From Nitrincola lacisaponensis (GTDB taxonomy: Bacteria > Pseudomonadota > Gammaproteobacteria > Pseudomonadales > Balneatricaceae), in NCBI RefSeq assembly GCF_000691225.1, contig NZ_JMSZ01000016.1, positions 434,001 through 498,000 of the forward strand: a DNA stretch of 64,000 nucleotides. The letters run 5' to 3'. Made by a program: the position numbers and the translations under genes. The notes beneath the pieces are model-generated. The model saw only the letters and a program-made list of their open reading frames with translations, was not told where the DNA came from and ran no database searches. The first letter of the stretch is position 1. Every line of letters starts with the position of its first letter. Of this stretch, positions 31,255 through 40,557 are shown piece after piece.

Positions 31255-33057
31255 ATGTCAGACGCACAGAAAACGCTTGGCATCACGGAACTCGTGTTAC
31301 GTGATGGCCATCAGTCTTTGTTGGCAACACGCATGCGCCTTGATGATATGCTCCCGATTGCCGCTAAAATGGATCAGGTGGGTTACTGGTCAGTTGAAAG
31401 TTGGGGCGGTGCTACATTTGATGCATGTATCCGTTACCTGGGTGAAGATCCCTGGGTGCGTATTCGTGAGCTCAAGGCTGCCATGCCGAATACGCAGCAG
31501 CAGATGCTGCTGCGTGGGCAGAATCTGCTGGGTTACCGTCACTATGCTGACGATGTCGTCAGTCGTTTTGTTGAGCGCGCTGCGACAAACGGTGTGGATG
31601 TCTTCCGCGTTTTCGATGCCATGAATGACCCGCGTAACCTGGAAGCAGCGATCAAGGCAGTGAAGGCTTGTGGCAAGCATGCGCAGGGCACAATGTCCTA
31701 CACCACCAGTCGCGTCCATACGCTGGATATGTGGGTTGATTATGCGCGTACGCTTGAGGATATGGGAGCGGACTCGATTGCGATCAAGGATATGTCAGGC
31801 ATTCTGACACCTTACGATGCCTACGATCTGGTATCTCGCTTGAAAGCGCAGACCGATCTTGAGGTGCAGCTGCAATCCCATGCGACATCGGGTCTGGCTG
31901 ATATGACCTTACTGAAAGCCATTGAAGCCGGTATTGATCGTGTTGACGCCTCAATTTCCTCCATGTCCATGACCTATGGCCATACCGCTACTGAAACGGT
32001 CGTAGCGGCATTGCAGGGTCTGGAGCGCGATACAGGTCTGAATCTGGAACTCTTGGAAGAGATTGCTGCATACTTCCGCCAGGTGCGTAAGAAGTACGCC
32101 AAGTTTGAGGGGTCTCTGCGTGGCACAGATTCACGCATTCTGTTGGCGCAGGTACCAGGTGGTATGCTGACCAATATGGAAAGCCAGTTGAAAGAGCAGG
32201 GCGCAGCAGACAAGTTTGATGCGGTGCTGGCTGAAATTCCTAAAGTACGTGAGGACCTGGGTCTTATCCCGCTGGTAACGCCGACATCGCAAATTGTCGG
32301 CACTCAGGCGGTGATCAATGTGCTGATGGGTGAGCGTTACAAGAGTATATCCAAAGAGGTTCAGGCAATTCTGAAAGGTGAGTATGGTGCTGCACCTGCG
32401 CCTTACAATGCTGAACTGCAGGCACGTGTGCTTGATGGTGCTGAGCCGATTACTTGTCGTCCGGCTGATCTGTTGGAACCGGAAATTGAAAAGTTGACAG
32501 CTGAACTGAAAAAGCTGGCGCAGGAAAAGGGTATTCAGCTGGTTACTGGTGATGGCGAGATTGACGATGTGCTTACCTATGCGCTTTTCCCGCAAATCGG
32601 CTTGAAGTTTCTTGAAAATCGTAACAACCCCGCAGCATTTGAGCCTGTTCCGACGGGTGAAGAGGCTGCCCCGGCTTCTGCCGCATCGGTACCGGCAAAG
32701 TCTGCTGATAGCGGTGTGTATACCATTACGGTGAATGGTCAAAGTTACGTTGTGCAGGTTGCTGAAGGTGGTGATATATCCGCAGTGACTCCAGTAGCAC
32801 CTGTTGCGGCGACAAGTGCGCCTGCGGCAGCTCCAGCTGGATCTGGAGAGCCTGTTGCTGCACCGCTGGCCGGTAATATCTGGAAAATCATGGTATCACC
32901 AGGACAGCAGATCAAGGAAGGCGAGGTGCTGATCATTCTGGAAGCGATGAAGATGGAAACTGAGGTCCGCGCAGCACGTGATGGTTCGGTTGTTTCTGTC
33001 GATATCAAGGAAGGTGATTCCGTTCAAGTTGGCGACAGTCTGCTAACGCTTGCATAA
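31255..33057 (+). CDS. oadA: Oxaloacetate decarboxylase alpha subunit (carboxyltransferase-biotin carrier)
   Basis: Transfers carboxyl from oxaloacetate to its own biotin; OadB then decarboxylates the carboxybiotin and pumps Na+ out. The 600-residue product has the carboxyltransferase barrel ([33 protein letters not shown]), a conserved PYCA-type domain, an Ala/Pro linker (about 515-540) and a C-terminal biotinyl domain with EAMKM, biotin lysine at 566. An AGAAAGG ribosome-binding site precedes the ATG. Confidence 0.96.
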   Translation: MSDAQKTLGITELVLRDGHQSLLATRMRLDDMLPIAAKMDQVGYWSVESWGGATFDACIRYLGEDPWVRIRELKAAMPNTQQQMLLRGQNLLGYRHYADDVVSRFVERAATNGVDVFRVFDAMNDPRNLEAAIKAVKACGKHAQGTMSYTTSRVHTLDMWVDYARTLEDMGADSIAIKDMSGILTPYDAYDLVSRLKAQTDLEVQLQSHATSGLADMTLLKAIEAGIDRVDASISSMSMTYGHTATETVVAALQGLERDTGLNLELLEEIAAYFRQVRKKYAKFEGSLRGTDSRILLAQVPGGMLTNMESQLKEQGAADKFDAVLAEIPKVREDLGLIPLVTPTSQIVGTQAVINVLMGERYKSISKEVQAILKGEYGAAPAPYNAELQARVLDGAEPITCRPADLLEPEIEKLTAELKKLAQEKGIQLVTGDGEIDDVLTYALFPQIGLKFLENRNNPAAFEPVPTGEEAAPASAASVPAKSADSGVYTITVNGQSYVVQVAEGGDISAVTPVAPVAATSAPAAAPAGSGEPVAAPLAGNIWKIMVSPGQQIKEGEVLIILEAMKMETEVRAARDGSVVSVDIKEGDSVQVGDSLLTLA

Positions 33058-33069
33058 CAGGTGCGATAA

Positions 33070-34371
33070 ATGGAAAAGCTCTTAAGTATCTGGTATGCCT
33101 CCGGAGCCTACAACCTGAGCCCAGGCCAGGTTGTCATGATCTTTGTTGGGGTGCTGTTGCTGTATCTGGCGATCAACAAAAAGTTTGAACCCTTGTTGTT
33201 GGTGCCGATTGGCTTCGGCGGTATTCTGGCCAATATTCCCCAAGCGGGCATTGCCTATTCTGCTGTCGAAAATGCGTTTTACCATGGTGGGCCTGAGTTG
33301 TTGGCTGATCTGGCATTACTCTTGGGAAGTTCTACGGCTGATATGGGAGAGTTGAAGCATCTGTATGCTGAGGCAATTCCATCGATAAAGGCAGCTGCCA
33401 CACTTCTGGCGCAAGACGCTGGCTTTAACAATGGCATGCTGTATAACTTTTACAGCATTGCGGTGAAGTCCGGTGCTGCACCACTGCTCATTTTCATGGG
33501 TGTTGGTGCGATGACAGACTTCGGTCCTTTGCTGGCTAATCCGCGCACGCTGTTTTTGGGTGCTGCCGCTCAGTTTGGTATTTTTGCGACTGTCATCGGG
33601 GCGGTAGCATTAACCAGCATGGGGGTGATGAACTTCAGTATTCAGGAAGCTGCAGCCATAGGTATCATTGGTGGTGCTGATGGCCCAACGGCTATCTGGG
33701 TATCAACCATGCTGGCACCTCACCTGCTGGGCGCTATCGCGGTTTCTGCCTATGCCTACATGGCACTGGTACCGATGGTTCAGCCACCCATCATGCGGTT
33801 ACTGACGACGAAACGTGAACGTAAAATCGTCATGAGTCAGCTGCGTCATGTGTCCAAGCGTGAAAAGATACTTTTCCCTGTGGTGCTGTTGTTCCTGGTT
33901 GCCTTGTTGCTGCCTGATGCTGCTCCGCTGCTGGGTATGTTCTGTTTTGGTAACCTGATGCGTGAGTGTGGTGTGGTGGATCGCTTGAGTGATACAGCAC
34001 AGAATGCGCTGATCAATATCGTGACAATTTTCCTCGGGCTGTCTGTCGGTTCAGTATTGATTGCTGATAAATTCCTGGATTTGCAGACTCTGGGTATCAT
34101 GATTCTTGGTATTGTGGCGTTTGCTGTAGGTACAGCTGCAGGCGTGATCATGGCCAAGATTATGAACTGGATGATGGGTGGTAATGCCATTAATCCGTTG
34201 ATTGGTTCAGCTGGTGTATCGGCTGTTCCGATGGCTGCCCGGGTGTCCAATAAGCTGGGTCTGGAGGCTAATCCGCAGAACTTCCTGCTGATGCACGCCA
34301 TGGGCCCTAACGTAGCGGGCGTAATCGGCTCAGCTGTGGCTGCCGGTGTGATGATCAAGTTTGTAGGTTAA
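33070..34371 (+). CDS. oadB: Oxaloacetate decarboxylase beta subunit (Na+ pump)
   Basis: Integral membrane subunit that couples carboxybiotin decarboxylation to Na+ export. The 433-residue product has many membrane helices. It has the conserved regions [23 protein letters not shown]-type [15 protein letters not shown] (with the essential aspartate) and [18 protein letters not shown], followed by [26 protein letters not shown]. It begins 12 bases after oadA and ends at a strong terminator. Confidence 0.96.
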   Translation: MEKLLSIWYASGAYNLSPGQVVMIFVGVLLLYLAINKKFEPLLLVPIGFGGILANIPQAGIAYSAVENAFYHGGPELLADLALLLGSSTADMGELKHLYAEAIPSIKAAATLLAQDAGFNNGMLYNFYSIAVKSGAAPLLIFMGVGAMTDFGPLLANPRTLFLGAAAQFGIFATVIGAVALTSMGVMNFSIQEAAAIGIIGGADGPTAIWVSTMLAPHLLGAIAVSAYAYMALVPMVQPPIMRLLTTKRERKIVMSQLRHVSKREKILFPVVLLFLVALLLPDAAPLLGMFCFGNLMRECGVVDRLSDTAQNALINIVTIFLGLSVGSVLIADKFLDLQTLGIMILGIVAFAVGTAAGVIMAKIMNWMMGGNAINPLIGSAGVSAVPMAARVSNKLGLEANPQNFLLMHAMGPNVAGVIGSAVAAGVMIKFVG

Positions 34372-34386
34372 ACAAGGGTTGAAACG

Positions 34387-34415
34387 AAAAAGGGCTGCTG
34401 AGCAGCCCTTTTTTT
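34387..34415 (+). terminator. Intrinsic terminator after oadB
   Basis: AAAAAGGGCTGCT and AGCAGCCCTTTTTTT form a perfect stem around one loop base region with a 7-T run; A-run on the other arm makes it usable from both strands. It separates oadB from the convergent TRAP binding-protein gene. Confidence 0.9.
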
Positions 34416-34428
34416 ATGAGGTGTATGA

Positions 34429-35523
34429 TCAATCCAGCTTGAAGTACTTGGCACGGGCTGCCAGGAAGGCCTGATCCGTGTTGTCTGTACGGGTGCGCAG
34501 GGTGTTCAGTGCGCTGACAAAGCTTTCAGCTGTTTTCTTGGTCAGAGTGTCACCGCTTTCGCGAATTTCGGTCAGCAGCTCCATGGATACTTTGGCACCG
34601 GCTTCCAGAATTTCATCCGGGAATTGGTGTACGCGAACGCCATGCTGCTCGACCAGAGTTCTCAGTGCGATTGGGTCGTTGGCGTAGAACTCGGATGCAA
34701 CCTGGTCATACTCGGCCTGACAGGCGGACTCGACGATCGCCTGCAGGTCGGCTGGCAGTGCAGAGAACTTGTCCTTATTTACAACCAGTTCGGTTGCCAG
34801 GCCTGGTTCAATAAAGCTTGGGAAGTAATAATCTTTGCAGATCTGGTGGAATCCGAGCGCCAGGTCGTTGTAGGGTCCAACAAACTCGGCAGCATCTAAT
34901 GCTCCCGATTGCAGGGCAGCGTAGATCTCACCGCCAGCCATGTTGACTACCGTTGCGCCCATTCGTTGCCAGACTTGTCCGCCGAGACCCGGGGTACGGA
35001 AACGCAAACCCTGAATGTCGCTGAGCCCGGTCAGCTCTTTACGGAACCAGCCACCTGCCTGAGTGCCGGTATCGCCTGACAGGAAGCCTTTGACGCCGAA
35101 CTGGTCATAGACCTCATCCCAGATTTCCTGTCCACCCATGTAGCGCATCCAGGCGGCCAGCTCGCGAGAAGTCATCCCGTAGGGTACACCGGTGAAGAAG
35201 GATGTAGCCTGGCTCTTGTTCTGCCAGTAGTAGGCTGCACCATGGCTCATTTCTGCTGAGCCTTCAATGACTGCATCGAAGGTGCCCAGCGCGGGGACCA
35301 ATTCGCCAGCGGAGAATACCTGTACGGTCAATCTTCCGTCAGACATGGCGGTAATGCGATCAGCGAGACGCTGTGCACCTGTACCCAGACCAGGGAAATT
35401 ACGTGGCCAGGTGGTGACCATGCGCCAGGTAATACGACGTTGTGCAATGGCGGGTGCGGCGACAGTTGTGGCAGCGACTCCGGCGCCTATGGCGGCCCCC
35501 TTGATAAAACTACGACGTTTCAT
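34429..35523 (-). CDS. TRAP transporter substrate-binding protein (DctP/TakP type)
   Basis: Periplasmic solute receptor, 364 residues, with a twin-arginine signal (KRRSFIKGAAIGAG...APAIAQ, cleavage about residue 27). The body resembles TakP-like keto-acid receptors: VFSAGELVPALGTFDAV, TGTQAGGWFRKEL, the ligand-binding arginine in GLRFRTPGLGG, GGEIYAALQSGALDAAEFVGPYND. These suggest 2-oxo acids or similar monocarboxylates, but the ligand is not proven. The gene is oriented away from the dctQM genes at 37475-39420, with two other transporter genes in between. Confidence 0.88.
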   Translation of the reverse strand: MKRRSFIKGAAIGAGVAATTVAAPAIAQRRITWRMVTTWPRNFPGLGTGAQRLADRITAMSDGRLTVQVFSAGELVPALGTFDAVIEGSAEMSHGAAYYWQNKSQATSFFTGVPYGMTSRELAAWMRYMGGQEIWDEVYDQFGVKGFLSGDTGTQAGGWFRKELTGLSDIQGLRFRTPGLGGQVWQRMGATVVNMAGGEIYAALQSGALDAAEFVGPYNDLALGFHQICKDYYFPSFIEPGLATELVVNKDKFSALPADLQAIVESACQAEYDQVASEFYANDPIALRTLVEQHGVRVHQFPDEILEAGAKVSMELLTEIRESGDTLTKKTAESFVSALNTLRTRTDNTDQAFLAARAKYFKLD

Positions 35524-35609
35524 GGTTAATCTCCATTAGAGTTATTGTTTTGCAGGTTTACTCTAGAACAGTGTTTATGAAATAGCGACTGCTCCGTTAG
35601 TGGTAATTT

Positions 35610-36533
35610 TTATCGAGCTGCGGCCTGTGGTACTGATGTGCGCTTGAGGCTAGCCAAAGCGATGCCGCTGAAAATCAGTACGATACCCAGCCAGTGAAAC
35701 CAATGCATCCGCTCACCCAGTGTCACGCTGGCCAGCAATAGCGCCCAGACTGGAATGAGATGGATGAAATTGCCAGCCCGGTTCGCTCCCAGAATCTCAA
35801 CGCCACGATTCCAGAACAGAAATGCAAACACGGACGCAAACAAGCCTACATAGGTAATGCTGTAAACGGCATTCAGCGTCCAGGGCATCTGCTCATTCTG
35901 AATCCAGTGCTCATGGAGATAGAAGGGGGTGATGCAGAGCCAGCCAAGAATGACGGTGATCGCGAAGAAAGCCTGTCCATTGAAGTCCGAACTGCGCTTG
36001 CGCAATAGTACGGAGTAGAGTGACCAACTGATGACTGCAGCCAGAATCCAGAGGCTGCTGGCAGCGCCTTGAAAAATAGCTGCCAGATGCGTAGGAACGC
36101 CACCGGTAATAATAACCAGTACTCCGCTTAGAGACAGGGTGATGCCGACAAGTTGCTGCCGCGTGATGGGCTCATGGAACAGCAGTCGCGAGAAAATCAG
36201 GATGATAACGGGTGTCGCAGAGAGTAAGAGTACCGCATCGGTGGCTGTTGAGGTTTGCAGGCCCAGGTAAACAAAGGTATTGAAATTTGTAACGCCGAGT
36301 ATGGAAACCAGTGTCAGAAACTTCCAGTGCTGACGAATGGCCTGTCGAACCGACCAGAGGCTTTGAAGGGTAAAGGGTAATATACATACTAAAGCGAATA
36401 ACCAACGCCACCATGCAAGAGCGACGGGAGGTATTTCTGCTGACACCGCTCTGCCAACAATAAAGTTGCCGCCCCAGAACAGGGTGGTGGCTGCCAGTAA
36501 CAGATAAGCCAGGTGTTCGGATTTTAAACGCAT
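35610..36533 (-). CDS. DMT superfamily transporter (EamA domains)
   Basis: Inner-membrane permease of the drug/metabolite transporter superfamily, substrate unknown. The 307-residue product has ten predicted membrane helices in two EamA repeats (AYLLLAATTLFWGGNFIVGRAV... and LWILAAVISWSLYSVLLRKR...). The ATG at 36533 was chosen because the longer open frame to 36704 adds a charged, non-membrane stretch that runs through the tauE promoter region. It ends 86 bases before the TRAP receptor gene, so the two might be co-transcribed. Confidence 0.85.
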   Translation of the reverse strand: MRLKSEHLAYLLLAATTLFWGGNFIVGRAVSAEIPPVALAWWRWLFALVCILPFTLQSLWSVRQAIRQHWKFLTLVSILGVTNFNTFVYLGLQTSTATDAVLLLSATPVIILIFSRLLFHEPITRQQLVGITLSLSGVLVIITGGVPTHLAAIFQGAASSLWILAAVISWSLYSVLLRKRSSDFNGQAFFAITVILGWLCITPFYLHEHWIQNEQMPWTLNAVYSITYVGLFASVFAFLFWNRGVEILGANRAGNFIHLIPVWALLLASVTLGERMHWFHWLGIVLIFSGIALASLKRTSVPQAAAR

Positions 36534-36622
36534 CAGTGTATCTTTATCGTTATAAGGTAAGCTATTTGAACCTGTATTGAGAGGTCTTTCAAGCTGGTAG
36601 GACCAGTTTTCCGGGATTATAT

Positions 36623-36651
36623 TTGACCAAAGCTTTTTATACCGGTATAAA
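36623..36651 (+). promoter_or_regulatory. Strong promoter for the TauE-like gene, overlapped by a palindrome
   Basis: -35 TTGACC (36623-36628), a 17-base spacer and -10 TATAAA (36646-36651) drive rightward transcription. A perfect 16-bp palindrome TTTATACCGGTATAAA (36636-36651) covers the spacer and -10, as expected for a repressor operator. The other half of the palindrome supplies a TATAAA in the leftward direction, toward the DMT gene, but without a good -35. Confidence 0.7.
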
Positions 36652-36702
36652 CGCGCCACTTTGGCGTAAATCCGTATCCCTGAATCTGCTGGAGCCTGAT
36701 CC

Positions 36703-37443
36703 ATGCTTGAGTTGAGTGTGTTACTGTTGGCGGGCTACTTTGCCGGTGTGCTCAACGCTGTAGCGGGTGGTGGCAGTTTTTTGACATTCCCTGCACTGGT
36801 TTGGGCGGGTTATCCACCGATTGTCGCTAATGCTACCAGTGCCGTTGCCGTATTGCCTGGCTATGCCGGTGGTTCTCTGGGGTTTCGGCATGAGTTGCGT
36901 CAGCTTAGCGTGCAGCGACATCTGCAGTTATCTGCAATTGCTTTGATCGGAGGGCTGTGCGGAGCGCTTTTGCTGTTGGTTACACCTGCAACTGTCTTTG
37001 CCTTTGTGGTGCCGGCCCTGTTGCTGTTTGCAACGGCCATGTTTGCGTTGGGACCACAGCTGATGGCCAAAGTGCGCAAAAGTGGTTTACCTTTACCCTT
37101 ATTGCCAGGCCTGTTCCTGGTGGCAATCTACGGTGGGTATTTTAACGGTGGTCTGGGTATTATGCTGCTGGCACTTTTTGCTGCTGCCGGTATGCAAAAC
37201 CTGAACCTGATGAATGGACTCAAAAACAGTCTGTCGTTTGTGCTGTCATTTATTTCGGTGGCTGCATTTGCGTGGGCTGGAAAAATTATCTGGACAGAAG
37301 GCATGCTGATGATGCTGGCTGCAACGCTCGGTGGTTATCAGGGTGCTGCGCTGGCAAGGCGTTTGCCGGTTATCTGGGTAAAGCGTTTCGTGGTGTTGGT
37401 AGGATTAATCATGACGATGATTTTTGCCTATCGTTTGTTGTAA
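36703..37443 (+). CDS. TauE/SafE family sulfite or organic-anion permease
   Basis: Inner-membrane protein of the TauE/SafE (DUF81) family, 246 residues with about seven or eight membrane helices. N-terminal GYFAGVLNAVAGGGSFLTFPALVWAGYPPIVANATSAVAVLPGYAGG is the typical first repeat (only described, not quoted as a unique motif); the second repeat starts near YGGYFNGGLGIMLLALF. Members export sulfite, sulfoacetate or similar anions; the substrate here is unknown. GGAG lies 8 bases before the ATG. Divergent from the DMT gene. Confidence 0.86.
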   Translation: MLELSVLLLAGYFAGVLNAVAGGGSFLTFPALVWAGYPPIVANATSAVAVLPGYAGGSLGFRHELRQLSVQRHLQLSAIALIGGLCGALLLLVTPATVFAFVVPALLLFATAMFALGPQLMAKVRKSGLPLPLLPGLFLVAIYGGYFNGGLGIMLLALFAAAGMQNLNLMNGLKNSLSFVLSFISVAAFAWAGKIIWTEGMLMMLAATLGGYQGAALARRLPVIWVKRFVVLVGLIMTMIFAYRLL

Positions 37444-37474
37444 ATAACATAAAAACATAAAAACGAGAGGTTGT

Positions 37475-38023
37475 ATGAAAATGCTCTCATTGTTGATCCG
37501 GCTGATTTGTCGGATCAATCTGCTACTGGGTCATCTGTTTTCCTGGTTTTCGCTGGGAATCGTGCTGGTCTGCTTTACCGTGGTGGTGCTACGTTATTTC
37601 TTTTCAACCGGGTACGTCTGGATGCAGGATCTTTACGTCTGGTTGAACGGTATGATGTTCATGGGAATAGCAGGCTTTACGCTGTTTCAGAATGGCCATG
37701 TTCGTGTGGATATCTTTTATCGACCTGCTGGTATACGCCGTAAGGCGTGGATTGACCTGATCGGTGCGATTATTTTTATAGCCCCGTTCCTCTACATTAT
37801 TACCACCTATAGCTTGCCTTACGTACAGCGGTCCTGGCGCTTTATGGAAGGCTCCAGCAACTTCGGTGGTATGCCCGGCCTCTATGTCGTGAAGTCCTTC
37901 ATTTTGGTTTTCGTTTCAGTCGTAGCGCTACAAGCGCTTGCCATGGTGATGCGCAGTGTACTTATTCTGACACATCATGAAGAGCTGGTTCCTGAAAACT
38001 ACCGTTATAAGGAAGGGGGTTGA
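37475..38023 (+). CDS. TRAP transporter small permease subunit (DctQ)
   Basis: Four-helix membrane subunit of a Na+-coupled tripartite (TRAP) transporter. The 182-residue product has hydrophobic segments near 20-45, 55-75, 95-115 and 140-160 and the family pattern RYFFSTGYVWMQDLYVWLNGMMFMGIAGFTL. It is followed at once by dctM. AGAGG precedes the ATG. Partner receptor is probably the TakP-like protein at 34429-35523, as no other receptor gene is adjacent. Confidence 0.88.
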   Translation: MKMLSLLIRLICRINLLLGHLFSWFSLGIVLVCFTVVVLRYFFSTGYVWMQDLYVWLNGMMFMGIAGFTLFQNGHVRVDIFYRPAGIRRKAWIDLIGAIIFIAPFLYIITTYSLPYVQRSWRFMEGSSNFGGMPGLYVVKSFILVFVSVVALQALAMVMRSVLILTHHEELVPENYRYKEGG

Positions 38024-38025
38024 GC

Positions 38026-39420
38026 ATGGATCCGGTTTTATTGGGTGAAATTCTCTCGTTATTGATGTTCTTTACCATCATCGGTGTATTGATGATGGGT
38101 TTCCCGGTGGCTTTTTCGCTGGCAGGGACTTCGGTTATTTTTGCTGCAATAGGTCACGCTCTTGGAGTGTTTGATCTGTCAAACTTTTCCAGCCTTGCTC
38201 CGCGTTACATTGGGGTGATGCTGAATGAAGTGCTGGTTGCTGTGCCCTTGTTTATCTTCATGGGTATGATGCTGGAACGGTCGGGTATTGCTGAGCAGTT
38301 GTTGATCACCATGGGTAGGCTGTTTGGCAAACTGCGTGGAGGCCTGGGACTCTCAGTGATCGTAGTGGGTGCCTTGCTGGCTGCCTCAACCGGCATTGTG
38401 GGTGCCACTGTTGTGACCATGGGGCTGCTCTCCCTGCCTGCGATGATGCGGGCAGGCTATGATCCCAAGCTGGCGACGGGGGTGATTTGTGCGTCCGGTA
38501 CCCTGGGGCAGATCATTCCGCCTTCCACGGTGCTGATTTTCATGGGTGATATGCTTGCCGGTGTGAATCAGCAGGTGCAGATGTCCAAGGGGAACTTTGC
38601 CCCAACGCCTGTATCGGTTGGAGACCTGTTTGCCGGTGCCTTTATTCCCGGATTGATGCTGGTCGGTATCTATATGCTGTTTATGATCTACAAGGCAATC
38701 CGTCATCCGGAAACCTGTCCAGCACTGGAGGTGACAGATGAAGAGCGCAAGCGCTTGCTGCATGATGTCATCTTCACGTTGGTGCCTCCGCTGGTTCTGA
38801 TTGTGGCAGTACTCGGCTCCATTCTGGCGGGTGTTGCGACACCTACAGAATCTGCATCAGTTGGTGCAGTGGGTGCGATTATCCTGGCAGCGCTGCGCCG
38901 CAGGTTGACCTTTGCAAACTTGCGTCAGGTGATGTTTGCAACAGCCAATACCACGACCATGATCTTCATCATCCTGATTGGAGCCTCGGTTTTCTCGCTG
39001 GTTTTCCGGATGATGGGAGGCGAAGAGCTGGTCAGTGATTTCCTCAACAGCTTGCCGGGTGGCAAGGTGGGCGCCATTATCTTCGTGATGCTGCTGATGT
39101 TCCTGTTGGGCTTTATTCTGGATACCTTTGAGATTATCTTCCTGGTGATCCCGATTACAGCGCCGATCCTGCTGATGATGGATATCGATCCTATCTGGTT
39201 GGGGGTCATGGTTGCAGTGAATCTGCAGACCAGCTTCCTGACACCGCCTTTCGGTTTCTCGCTCTTTTATTTAAGGGGTGTGGCGCCGGATGCGATTACC
39301 ACACGGCATATCTATCAGGGCGCTTTGCCCTTTGTGGTGCTGCAGGTTCTGGCGATTGGTTTGCTGATTGCCTTCCCGGGGCTGATTACCTGGCTTCCGG
39401 ATCTGATCTACGGACGCTGA
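38026..39420 (+). CDS. TRAP transporter large permease subunit (DctM)
   Basis: Main transport subunit, 464 residues with about twelve membrane helices, including conserved PVAFSLAGTSVIFA, MMLERSGIAEQLL, ASTGIVGATVVTMGLLSLPAM, ICASGTLGQIIPPSTVLI and VATPTESASVGAVGA. These include the dicarboxylate/keto acid DctM signature. The ATG at 38026, 2 bases after the dctQ stop with GGAAGGGGG upstream, was chosen over an in-frame TTG at 38020. Ends at a terminator. Confidence 0.93.
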   Translation: MDPVLLGEILSLLMFFTIIGVLMMGFPVAFSLAGTSVIFAAIGHALGVFDLSNFSSLAPRYIGVMLNEVLVAVPLFIFMGMMLERSGIAEQLLITMGRLFGKLRGGLGLSVIVVGALLAASTGIVGATVVTMGLLSLPAMMRAGYDPKLATGVICASGTLGQIIPPSTVLIFMGDMLAGVNQQVQMSKGNFAPTPVSVGDLFAGAFIPGLMLVGIYMLFMIYKAIRHPETCPALEVTDEERKRLLHDVIFTLVPPLVLIVAVLGSILAGVATPTESASVGAVGAIILAALRRRLTFANLRQVMFATANTTTMIFIILIGASVFSLVFRMMGGEELVSDFLNSLPGGKVGAIIFVMLLMFLLGFILDTFEIIFLVIPITAPILLMMDIDPIWLGVMVAVNLQTSFLTPPFGFSLFYLRGVAPDAITTRHIYQGALPFVVLQVLAIGLLIAFPGLITWLPDLIYGR

Positions 39421-39430
39421 TCAGTCAACG

Positions 39431-39463
39431 CAACGGGGCTCTTCGAAGCCCCGTTGCTTTTTC
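39431..39463 (+). terminator. Intrinsic terminator after dctM
   Basis: CAACGGGGCT and AGCCCCGTTG form a 10-bp stem with a 6-base loop followed by CTTTTTC. It ends the dctQM transcript, 10 bases after the stop. Confidence 0.9.
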
Positions 39464-39479
39464 TGAAGGCTGGTGCAGA

Positions 39480-40403
39480 TTAAAAGCCGGCCAGTACTTC
39501 GAGGTGTGCCTGGACACTAAAGGCCAGTGATACCGGATTATAACCGCCTTCCAGTACGGAAATGACACGACCCTGGCTATGCGTGTTCGCTATTTTCAGG
39601 ATCTGTTGTGTTACCCAGCGATAATCCTCTTCATCCAGATTCAAGTCTGCCAGCGGGTCTTCTTTATGCGCATCAAAACCGGCAGAAATAAAGATGATGT
39701 CAGGGCGATGAGCCTCAAGGGCAGGCATCCATGCATTTTCGATCGCCTGACGGAAGAGTGTATTGGCCGAGTGCGCCGGTAGTGGGCAGTTGATGATGTT
39801 CGGGCGATCAATCTCGCAGTAACGCTCGGGGTAGTAAGGGTGTTGAAATGTGGAGCAGACCAGTACTTCCGGACGATCTTTAAAAATGTCTACAGTGCCA
39901 TTGCAGTGGTGCACATCAAAGTCCAGGACAGCGACACGCTCTATGCCGGGCTGAAGCAATGCATGGCAGGCGCCAATCGCTACATTGTTAAAAAAGCAAA
40001 AGCCCATCGGCAGGTTGTATTCAGCGTGATGTCCGGGTGGTCGCACAGCGCAGAAGGCGTTGTTGGCCTTGCCAGACAGTACGCGATTAGTTGCCAATAT
40101 CACGGCACCTGCCGCAAGTTGTGCGGCATCCAGAGAATGTGGGCACAGGGCTGTATCTTCATCTGTATAGACGACACCTTCCCTGGGCAGCTTCATTTCC
40201 AGTTTTTTCTGGTGCAGTTTGGCATGAGCCAGTTGAATTTGCTCAGGCGTTGCCGGAACTGCAGTTAACTGATCCAGGTGATCCATCAAACCGGTACGTT
40301 CGAGTACCTTGCGGATCGCTTGTAGCCGAACAGGACTTTCGGGGTGATCCGGTCCCATGTTGTGCAACAGGCAGTCTTCATGGGTGATATAGGCGGTTGT
40401 CAT
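39480..40403 (-). CDS. Histone deacetylase family protein
   Basis: Zn2+-dependent deacetylase of the HDAC/acetylpolyamine amidohydrolase/AcuC superfamily, cytoplasmic, 307 residues. Visible motifs: RPPGHHAEYN (paired catalytic histidines at 125-126), LDFDVHHCNGT (Zn ligands Asp163 and His165) and ISAGFDAHKEDPLADLNL (third ligand and loop). Such proteins act on acetylated lysines, polyamines or other amides; the substrate cannot be told from sequence. It stands alone, with no acetyl-CoA synthetase or polyamine gene beside it. Confidence 0.9.
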   Translation of the reverse strand: MTTAYITHEDCLLHNMGPDHPESPVRLQAIRKVLERTGLMDHLDQLTAVPATPEQIQLAHAKLHQKKLEMKLPREGVVYTDEDTALCPHSLDAAQLAAGAVILATNRVLSGKANNAFCAVRPPGHHAEYNLPMGFCFFNNVAIGACHALLQPGIERVAVLDFDVHHCNGTVDIFKDRPEVLVCSTFQHPYYPERYCEIDRPNIINCPLPAHSANTLFRQAIENAWMPALEAHRPDIIFISAGFDAHKEDPLADLNLDEEDYRWVTQQILKIANTHSQGRVISVLEGGYNPVSLAFSVQAHLEVLAGF

Positions 40404-40509
40404 GGGTTATTTTTCTCCTCATCTCTGAGCCTATTCTAGAGGAAAACCGCGGACTAGAGCGTTAGGCGAAAGTTGTATTTGGCGAAATAAAGCGCCACTC
40501 ACCAGTTTG

Positions 40510-40551
40510 TTGATCTGAGTCAACTTGAGACCTGGGTGATAGCGCTAGACT
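40510..40551 (+). promoter_or_regulatory. ANR/FNR-like class II promoter
   Basis: TTGATCTGAGTCAA (40510-40523) matches the FNR/ANR site TTGAT-N4-ATCAA with one changed base (GTCAA, common in ANR sites). Its centre at 40516.5 is 41.5 bases before the predicted start at 40558, and TAGACT (40546-40551) lies exactly at -12 to -7. This is the geometry of oxygen-sensing class II activation. It points rightward into a gene-free space; no -10-like element exists at the matching leftward position. Confidence 0.7.
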
Positions 40552-40557
40552 TCAAAA

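Noticed and set aside
36534-36704. N-terminal extension of the DMT transporter
   Set aside because: Adds 57 mostly hydrophilic residues and crosses the divergent promoter and palindrome; the ATG at 36533 starts just before the first membrane helix.
40403-40523. Leftward control of the deacetylase gene by the same ANR/FNR site
   Set aside because: At the matching leftward class II position (40482-40487) the sequence is TTTCGC on the minus strand, not a -10 element, and the gene start is over 100 bases away.
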